Assembly: GCA_037043455.1 (NCBI GenBank)
Contig: JAWPHD010011472.1
Coordinates: 1 to 64,000 of the forward strand
Length of the DNA stretch: 64,000 nt
Direction: 5' to 3'
Origin: Cyrtodaria siliqua
Taxonomy: Eukaryota; Mollusca; Bivalvia; Adapedonta; Hiatellidae
A model generated the notes under the pieces. The model saw only the letters and a list, made by a program, of their open reading frames with translations. It had not been told where the DNA came from and searched no databases. Made by a program: the position numbers and the translations under genes. This document shows positions 57,368-64,000 of this stretch, one piece after another (the first letter of the stretch is position 1; the number at the start of each line of letters is the position of its first letter).

Positions 57368-58777
57368 CGACGGCGTGCAAGAGAAATGTTATTTTTAGCT
57401 CCAAGCCCAGGGGACATCAGGGAGGTCAAAAGGTCAAATACACTAAAAATTCAATTACACAGAATTTTTTCCATGTTTGCACATAACTTGGAATATGTAA
57501 TCATCTATGAAAGATAAACAACATATCAAACGATTTTATTATTTCTCAAACTCGGACGTCTACCCGGGGCCCAGTGTGTGAGGGGCGGGGGCAATTTGGA
57601 GGTCATCGGTTTGTAATTATTGCTAATTTGTTTCCTCCTACGTCATCGGTGGGGTCTGGGGGAAGGGGCACCGAAATAATTCAATTACAGTGTCATTTTT
57701 CCATACTTTTGCACATTAATTGGTATAATAGTCGTCTATGAAAGAGATACACAGCATGTCAAATTATTTACTATTTAAAACGTCTTCTCTGGAGTTGGAG
57801 GTGGTGGATGGTGGGGGTAGGGTAACAGTGGGTCAATTATTTGTTTAATTATGTTTCAAACGAACATTTTGATGAAAGGATTACAGTGTATAATAATGTT
57901 TTTCTCACGTATGTGTGTGTGTTGTGGTGGTGGTGGTGGTGGTGGTGGTGAGTAGGGGGTTGGTGGTTAAGGTCGTCATAAGGTTCAATATACACAAAAT
58001 ATACACAAAATTCAATTACAGTGTCATTTTTCTATTATTGTTTTTAATTTTGGCAAATATACAAGTATATTCCTCTGAAAATACAAAGCATATCAAACAA
58101 TTTCAGCGTTTCCCCCTTAAATGTGTGCCGAGGTGCGGGGGAGTGGGGCTGGGTGGGGTGGGGAAGAGGGTGGGGGAGAGAGGTAAATTGGGTCAAATAT
58201 CATTTTTTCTTTCTCAATAAAACATAATGATTTTGAGAATATCAATATAATCTGCTCCAGGGTCATCATGGGACTCTGGAATTGGGGTCAAAAGTTCAAA
58301 TACACAAATACCCTAAACATGTTTTTCTTTTTTTTACAGTGTCATACATGTATACAGAAAAACATAAATAGTACTATTTCTGATCTGAGTATCAAACAAT
58401 GATCAAACAATTACATGTAAAATGGATACAGGGTTAAAGGGAATTGACCTGCTTGGCGAAAACATGGGTGTTTGCGATGGCGCGCCGTCGAATTTGTTCT
58501 AGTTATCTTTAATAATAGCATGCATCATATGGCCCAATGAAATGATCTGAACAAACGTTTAATGTGGTATACATATCTAATGTAGTTTAGGTATCAAATG
58601 TAGTTACATTTATAAAAACATAAAACAAAAAATAAAAAAATATAAAAAAAATACATGCTGAAATTCGCACATGTATATTGTTAGAGTTAAACAAATCTAG
58701 AGTTTTGAAAAAAGGAAACAGATCAAACCCGCAAACAAAGTTTAAACAGGCCTACGTCTGTTAGTGTAGTATGCTTA

Positions 58778-58788
58778 TTTATATAAAA
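58778..58788 (+). promoter_or_regulatory. TATA box of the intact first-exon copy
   Basis: TTATATAAAAG sits about 45 bp before the ATG at 58830. A second TATA-like CTATATAAGG at 58812 is conserved with copy 1. No initiator or other element could be assigned. Confidence 0.45.
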
Positions 58789-58829
58789 GATTTATAATAA
58801 TTCTTTGTTCCTATATAAGGGCCAGCACA

Positions 58830-59103
58830 ATGGATGCAGCGTACGAAAATTCTGCAATTGAAAACAACTACAGCGCAATTGAATTTGGAAACATTTCTAA
58901 AGACGAAGACGTTGATGAGCAACTTGATACGACTGCGACAAGTGCTGTACAACAGGCGATAAATGGAAATACAAAACGTCCATGGAGAATAGCTGGTGTC
59001 ATTGGTATTGTACTGATCTGTGTTGCTGTTGCTAGTAGTATAACGGGAACAGTTGTCTATATGGCAATTAAAGCACGTAATGAAGACCTTTATATTTCAT
59101 CAG
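58830..59103 (+). CDS. First exon of a predicted type II transmembrane protein (copy 2)
   Basis: 91 codons plus one base. The N-terminal tail (residues 1-53) is acidic, with MDAAYENSAIENNYSAIE and KDEDVDEQLD, and contains a YSAI motif that fits the YxxPhi sorting pattern. A basic patch (KRPWR) precedes a hydrophobic segment at about residues 54-80 (IAGVIGIVLICVAVASSI). KARNEDLYISS follows on the far side. The exon ends CAG|GTATAT in phase 1, and later exons lie beyond the window. The layout suits a membrane-anchored receptor or lectin such as a FReD or C-type lectin, but the extracellular domain is unseen. Confidence 0.7.
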
Positions 59104-59109
59104 GTATAT

Positions 59110-59430
59110 GACTACTATGATATTTCCTAACTTTATATCACTGGATTTTCGAGCAACTCATACGCTAATGAACCCGTGCCCATATTCATACAATCACTTT
59201 TGAGATTTTCTTTTAAACTTACCTTTTAAAAGACAACCATGAAACTGCTATTAAAAACACCTAAAGTATCGATAAATTTTTTTATCACGAAATAATCTTC
59301 ATTCGGCCTCTACCTTTTACATTCCTGGCAGAAATTCAATATTTAAAAATAAACCTTCTGTCAAATTTAAACCCTTTAACACATCATCTGTATTCAATCG
59401 ATTTAAAGTTAGACCACCAGTTAATATTAA
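59110..59430. other. Intron or spacer
   Basis: No coding signal. This is probably the start of intron 1 of the preceding gene, into which the Penelope-like and LINE sequences are inserted. Confidence 0.45.
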
Positions 59431-59900
59431 TAGGTTAAACAGTAGACGTACTCTCTATCCCTCTATTCGTAAGTGCAACTCGCAAATGTGTAGTGCATGT
59501 AAATACTTGTCACAAAAGTCCACTATCAAATACACAACAAATGGTAGAGAGTTCAGTATCAATATACCTTCAGACGTTTCATGATCATCTAGTGATTTCG
59601 TTTATGTTTAAACCTGAAAGCTCACTAAATGTGGTATACAATATGTAGGCCAAACTGGTCGCTCCATGACACTTCGTTTTCGTCAACATTTGTATAAAAT
59701 GCATCGAAACGATTTAGAAACTTTCTTTATACACACTTTGTGTATTCGGGGAAATCTAAAAATGATGCTAGATTCATCCTGTGGAATTCATTGAATTTGA
59801 CCAAGCTGCTACCAAACTTTACATGATACAAGCCAGTTATATTGCTGAGCTGAAATAGATAACACAATTAAAACAAATATAAATGATAACATTTATAAGG
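59430..59900 (+). pseudogene. Penelope-like element: GIY-YIG endonuclease remnant
   Basis: The peptide shows KCNSQMCSACKYLS, TTNGREFSIN, then SSSDFVYV, TKCGIQYVGQTGRSMTLRFR and QHLYKMHRNDLET. A cysteine cluster followed by FVYV...QYVGQTG.SM.LRFRQH is the GIY-YIG nuclease region at the C-terminus of Penelope-like retroelements. Nearby text fits YMIQASYIAELK of related copies. Stops and shifts make it inactive. Confidence 0.65.
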
Positions 59901-59939
59901 AAGGGACCATTATAAATACTCCTGATATAGATGTGTTCA

Positions 59940-60860
59940 GTATGATCTATATTCGTCAGTGCATGGTCGTAGAAAGAACCATAATTTAAAACGTAAATTT
60001 GTTTCTGTCGCAGAATTTAACAATGTTTATAAAAGTTTTGATAAATACGCGCTTCTTAGAAAAGTAATCAGTTGATCGTTTTCTTGTTCACAGAAACTTT
60101 ACGAAGACGCGAATACCATTTGTATACGTACTAATACACTTTTCGATGTTGCGTCTATAATCCAAAGCTCACGCAACATAATTTTAGTCTACATAGTGAT
60201 GCTCCATCTGACCAAGAAAGGCATTTTTTGAAAATTGCTTATTTAAACAAAGGCATCGATTTCATTAATATAGCTATGTTTTCAGATGACAAGCGGGCGA
60301 CTGATAAAATTTCGAATTATTTCATGAACTGTTGAGACTCCTATTATATGTTACAAGTATAAGAAATCAACTAGAGATTGTGCTTTCAACTACAATAGAA
60401 TAATTCTAATCCTACTGATTGAGAATGTCAGAATTAAAAATGTTGTTATGAAAATGCCATGTCATATTATCACTGGCAGTCTTGATGGTATTGAGGATAA
60501 ACGGATCAGACAGCTTATTACCAATGGGCCTAAGCTATCGCCTTCCATCGGATATTGATTTTAATGCATGTCGCAATGAAATTGCGGATTTATTAAAGAG
60601 TGTTGTGCTGAATGGTACAAATGCGAAAGAGCAGATAAAAATGCACTTACTACCTGTATGAAAACAATTTTTGAAATCATCAAACGACGGTAACAATTTT
60701 ATGAGTAAAATTCCTCTCTGCTTCCACGGCAGCCATCTCACAATCTGCGTCATCTGAAGAAGGGAATCCACAATCTTCATACTAAATTTGTTCTAGTTCC
60801 TTCAGACAAAGGGTCGCAAAGCCGATTTCAGTCTCTTTGCGAATTAGACGCAATTACTAT
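59940..60860 (+). pseudogene. Penelope-like element: region leading into reverse transcriptase
   Basis: Frames in order contain NLKRKFVSVAEFNNVYKSFD, DQERHFLKIAYLNKGIDFIN, CHIITGSLDGIEDKRIRQLI, TNGPK, DIDFNACRNEIADLL and LVPSDKG. HxITGxL...R.LxxxGPKxR... and the later (V)PADKG-type motif are the N-terminal region and RT start of Penelope-like elements. Several frameshifts are present. It follows the GIY-YIG part rather than preceding it, so two copies may lie in tandem. Confidence 0.6.
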
Positions 60861-61921
60861 TTTTACCAATACTCTTCATGATATAGATAATCAAACTATT
60901 CCAAAAAAACCTCGGCAAATCCAAAACGCCCACATAAACCATGGTACGATGATGACTGCAAAAAGGCAGTCAGCGATCGTAAAGCTGCATTAAATAATTT
61001 TAACTTGCGGCCAACTCAAAATTATTTAAATAATTTTAGGGTGTTTATGGCGAAAGCCCGTCGTACTATTGAGGAGAGCAAGAGGAAATCTTGGAGATCT
61101 TATATCACTAGGATGAACCCTCCTCATCTCTTAAGAAAACATGGGACATGGTCCGGAAAATAAACGTTAAAGGTAATTTTTGTTGTGTAAATCATCTTAA
61201 ACTGATAATGGAGATATTACATCTGTCACAGATATTACAACCACTTTGGCAGAAACATTTTCCAAAACTCTTCTTCTGAAACTTGTCAACCAAATTTTCG
61301 AAAAAAAGAAGGAACTAAAAGAACAGAAGACGCTGAACTTCAAGTTGAAAGTTTTGGAGAAATACAATAAACTGTTCACTCTCCAAGAACTTCGAGAATC
61401 CCTTAAAAAGGCTCATGATACATCAGCTGATCCTGATGATATCCATTATCAATTATAATTTTTTTTTACCTGAAACCTGTCTCTCTACCCTTCTTGATAT
61501 ATTTAATAAGGTGTGGGTGACAGGAAACAAGAGACTCGTTTGGTACCTAGAATCCAATAAACTGATAACAAAGTATCAAAGTGAATTCCGGCGCCAACGA
61601 GGCACAACAGACAATCTCATTCGATTTTAATCATTTATTAGGGAAGCTTTCGTAAAGAAAGAACATCTAGTCGCTGTATTTTTTGACTTGGAGAAAGTTT
61701 ATGATACTTCATGGAAGTACGGTATTATGAATGATCTTTATGATCTTGGTCTTAGAGGCCGATTATCAATATGTATAGAGAACTTCTTAGATTATAGACA
61801 GTTTCGAGTCCGAATGGGTTCAACCCTCTCTGACATTCATGAACAGGAGATGGGTGTTAATATAAAAAGTAATAGTGTAATTAAATGCATCAAACCTGTT
61901 ATTGATTGTTCTCTATACAGA

Positions 61922-62148
61922 TATACAAATCGAACAGGAAAAGCAGCATTCAATGACGACAGTCAACCATAAACACACACAGAAACAAAGAACAAATGTA
62001 AAGATGAATAAAAGGCCAAATAAGACATCACAAACACAAAAGGGTTGTCAATAGGGCTACCGCCTTGGAACGGTCAGTGGCAAAAAGGGCCGCTGGGGGT
62101 TTAAACCAGGTTCTAGGGTGCACCAAATCTCAAACTTACCGACTTGTT
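61922..62148 (+). mobile_element. Repeat inserted in the LINE between RT motifs
   Basis: It splits CSLY from VDDFV, which are adjacent in intact relatives. It contains GACAGTCAACCATAAACAC, CATCACAAACACAAAAGGGT, GGGCTACCGCCTTGGAACGG and GGCCGCTGGGGGTTTAAACC. A related stretch is at 21460-21605. The 94-codon frame at 61688 runs from LINE into this insert. Confidence 0.75.
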
Positions 62149-63174
62149 GACGACTTCGTTATATGTTATCGTGCAAAAAACATGAACACTATTGAGAGAC
62201 AACTTCAGCAATGTCTCAATAAACTTCAGACCTTGTCTGATGAAAATGGTTTTAAATTTTCTAAATCTAAAACAAATTGTATGCACTTTTGACAACTGCG
62301 TAAACATCATGAAGACCTCATCTTACACTGGATGGTTCACCAATACCAGTTGTGGATGAGACAAAATTTCCTGGTCTTATTTTTGGCCGTTACTTAACAT
62401 TTATACCACACCTTAAATACTTGAAGGTCAAATGTCTTAAAACTCTTAATTAACTTAAAGTTGTTGCAAACACTAATTGGGGAGCAGATCGAAAGGTCCT
62501 CTTGCGACTTTATATATCTCTTATCAGATCAAAGCTGGACTACGGCTCAGTAGTATATGGATCGACTTGCAAGTCATACTTGCAGATACTCGATCCTATA
62601 CAATAATCAAGGATTACGACTCGCTTTAGGTGCCTTTCGTACATTACCAGCCGAAAGTCTATATGTTGACGCTACAGAACCATCCCTGTATCATCGACGA
62701 GACAAATTAGCCCTTCAATATGTCATTAAATTACAATCTAACCCTTCAAACCCAACTTTCATTACCGTTTTTAATGCTAGTTATGAAGATCATTTTGATC
62801 GAAAACCGAAGGCCATTCGACCATTTGGTCTTCGTATTAAACCAAAATTAAGAGACATTGAAATCGACCTAAATTTGATTGCCAAGTACAAAGTACCTCA
62901 AATTCCACCGTGGACTTTGGAAACACCAACGATTATCTTTGTAATAGTAACAAATCCAGCACAGATCCTACTATTTTCCAAAGCAATTTAAAAAAATTAA
63001 ATTAAATCGAAATACAGTAATTTTCAACATAATATATACAAAGATGGTTCTAAAGATGGAGATAAGGTAGCTGCAGCAGCTGTTGTTCACAAACACAGCA
63101 TAAAGAGCCGCCTGCCTGACAAGGCCTCTATCTTTTCAGCTGAACTTAAGGCAATTGAACTAATCTCAAACTAT

Positions 63175-63345
63175 TGTTGATTTGCATGTATAGTTTATAT
63201 CACTACCATATCATCCCTTTTTTAATAGTTTTATCTTTATATATTACTACTTAATTTCTGCATCTTTTGTCGTTTTTTTGCGCACAATATGACCTATCTA
63301 TGTGTCGACGTGCCGTAAAACACCACTCATTCATTCATTATATTC
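63175..63345 (+). mobile_element. SINE-like element inserted in the LINE RNase H domain
   Basis: It has the same family features as at 20441-20643: TAGTTTATATCACTACC, TTGCGCACAATATGACC, GTGTCGACGTGCCGTAAAAC and (CATT)n. It separates FSAELKAIEL from the rest of the RNase H domain. Confidence 0.85.
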
Positions 63346-63914
63346 AGGAATCTGATGATGTTATTTTGTAATGTTTCCTGTTTCCCTTTCATAGCTTCAA
63401 GCCCTGGGTAATATGAAACATTATAACCCCGTTGTGCTTCAACTTTTTGGAAATCACAATTCTCTTATAGTTGATAATGTTATTATTTTATGCTGGCTTC
63501 CAAGCCATGTAGGAATACGTGGTAATGTTAGAGCTGATAGTGCAGCTAATGTAGCATTAGTTTTACATATACACAATGCCAATTTACCATATACTGATTT
63601 TAAAAGTTGTATTAACACATATATTCGTAACTCTTGGCAAGCCGGTTGGGATTTGTCAGTGAACAATAAACTCCATTCAATTAAAACGTTACTCGGAGAA
63701 TGGCGTCCTTCTAGTAGACCAATTCGTCGAGAACTTGTTATAGCCTGGTGCAGGATCGGGCATACACGTTATACTCATTCATATGTATTACAATGCAAAG
63801 GTACTACACAGTTAATACTATGAAAGAGCTATACTATAGATTTTAGCTTGTTTTAGATTTCCTGAAAGAAATCAGACTTTATAAATCATTATAATATGTT
63901 CTTATATATATTTA

Positions 63915-64000
63915 CTTGTTTACACACCCGTTGACGGGTATTTGTTGATTTACATATATACATAGTTTATATTACTACCAAATCCCTTATTTGTAAATAG
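63915..64000 (+). mobile_element. SINE-like element, start only (window end)
   Basis: CACACCCGTTGACGGGTATT, TACATATATACATAG and TTTATATTACTACCAAATCC match the start of the 20441 family. It is cut off by the window edge. Confidence 0.7.

Larger units (their letters stand above)
55671..58995 (+). repeat. 1.66-kb tandem duplication (two copies)
   Basis: Copy 1 is 55671-57330 and copy 2 is 57331-about 58995, head to tail. AATTCAACCAAACTTAGGGT starts both. They differ by scattered substitutions and small indels, for example a 17-bp gap at 56085 against ACACAGCATGTCAAA in copy 2. Each carries upstream sequence, TATA box and the start of the same first exon. The junction falls inside the exon of copy 1. 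Confidence 0.95.
60900..63830 (+). pseudogene. RNase H-bearing LINE (I-superfamily type), broken
   Basis: In order: WYDDDCKKAVSDRKAALN linker after a missing endonuclease; ELRESLKKAHDTSADPDDIH; LVWYLESNKLITKYQSEFRR with a preceding deletion; VFFDLEKVYDTSWKYGIM (motif A); EMGV with motif B lost; VDDFVICYRAKN (motif C); KLDYGSVVYGS; RLALGAFRTLPAESLYVDA; RNase H YKDGSKDGDKVAAAAVV, FSAELKAIEL and CWLPSHVGIRGNVRADSAA; RIGHTRYTHSYVL tail. RT plus C-terminal RNase H places it in the I/Ingi/LOA/R1 superfamily. Two insertions (61922-62148, 63175-63345), deletions and stops kill it. Confidence 0.85.

Noticed and set aside
61688..61972. 94-codon frame as an independent gene
   Set aside because: First two thirds is LINE RT motif A region; the end is a later repeat insertion.

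Overview
This is eukaryotic nuclear DNA: AT-rich, with split exons bounded by GT/AG sites, short tandem arrays, tRNA-derived SINEs, several LINE clades with protein-coding remnants and many small inverted-repeat elements. The SINE and LINE types, the (CAAT)n and (AATTG)n tails, and a fibrinogen-related gene next to copies of a type II membrane-protein first exon all suggest a bivalve mollusc. That assignment is recognition, not a search result. Most of the window is repeats. Only a few pieces look like host genes, and some regions could not be identified.

Layout. 1-6213 (+): the last four exons of a fibrinogen-related (FReD) gene, with minisatellites in its introns. 7.05-10.43 kb: a MITE followed by about 2.5 kb of ~66-bp satellite that appears to be the amplified left end of a second copy. 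10.4-13.1 kb: a ~290-bp inverted repeat whose right arm sits in a LINE reverse-transcriptase relic. 13.4-18.3 kb: foldback elements, a second MITE with its own internal array, a ~200-bp satellite and a palindromic minisatellite. 19.0-25.5 kb: a decayed first-exon paralogue (-), SINEs, a palindromic array and C/T-rich repeats. 25.8-28.5 kb: a few candidate exons of unknown identity. 28.9-32.3 kb: an alternating two-unit array with a nested hAT-like MITE, then further small elements. 33-41.9 kb: a THAP-like fragment, two phase-compatible candidate exons flanking a 2.05-kb TIR transposon, a nested hAT-like element with a zinc-finger ORF, and a second palindromic array. 42.9-48.6 kb: LINE relics. 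50.2-55.6 kb: the unamplified second MITE, a tRNA-SINE, a ~140-bp satellite full of nuclear-receptor half-sites, and a 1.34-kb foldback element made of dyad units. 55.7-59.1 kb: a 1.66-kb tandem duplication carrying promoter and first exon of a type II membrane-protein gene; only the second exon copy keeps its transmembrane segment. 59.4-64 kb: Penelope-like fragments and a broken RNase H-bearing LINE with two later insertions.

How the parts relate. The FReD exons end one gene and the 58.8-kb exon starts another on the same strand. A family of membrane-anchored FReD genes would explain both, but the link is inference. The clearest recurring theme is tandem amplification inside or at the end of small transposons. 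It is seen in at least two unrelated MITE families, and palindromic cores recur in two others.
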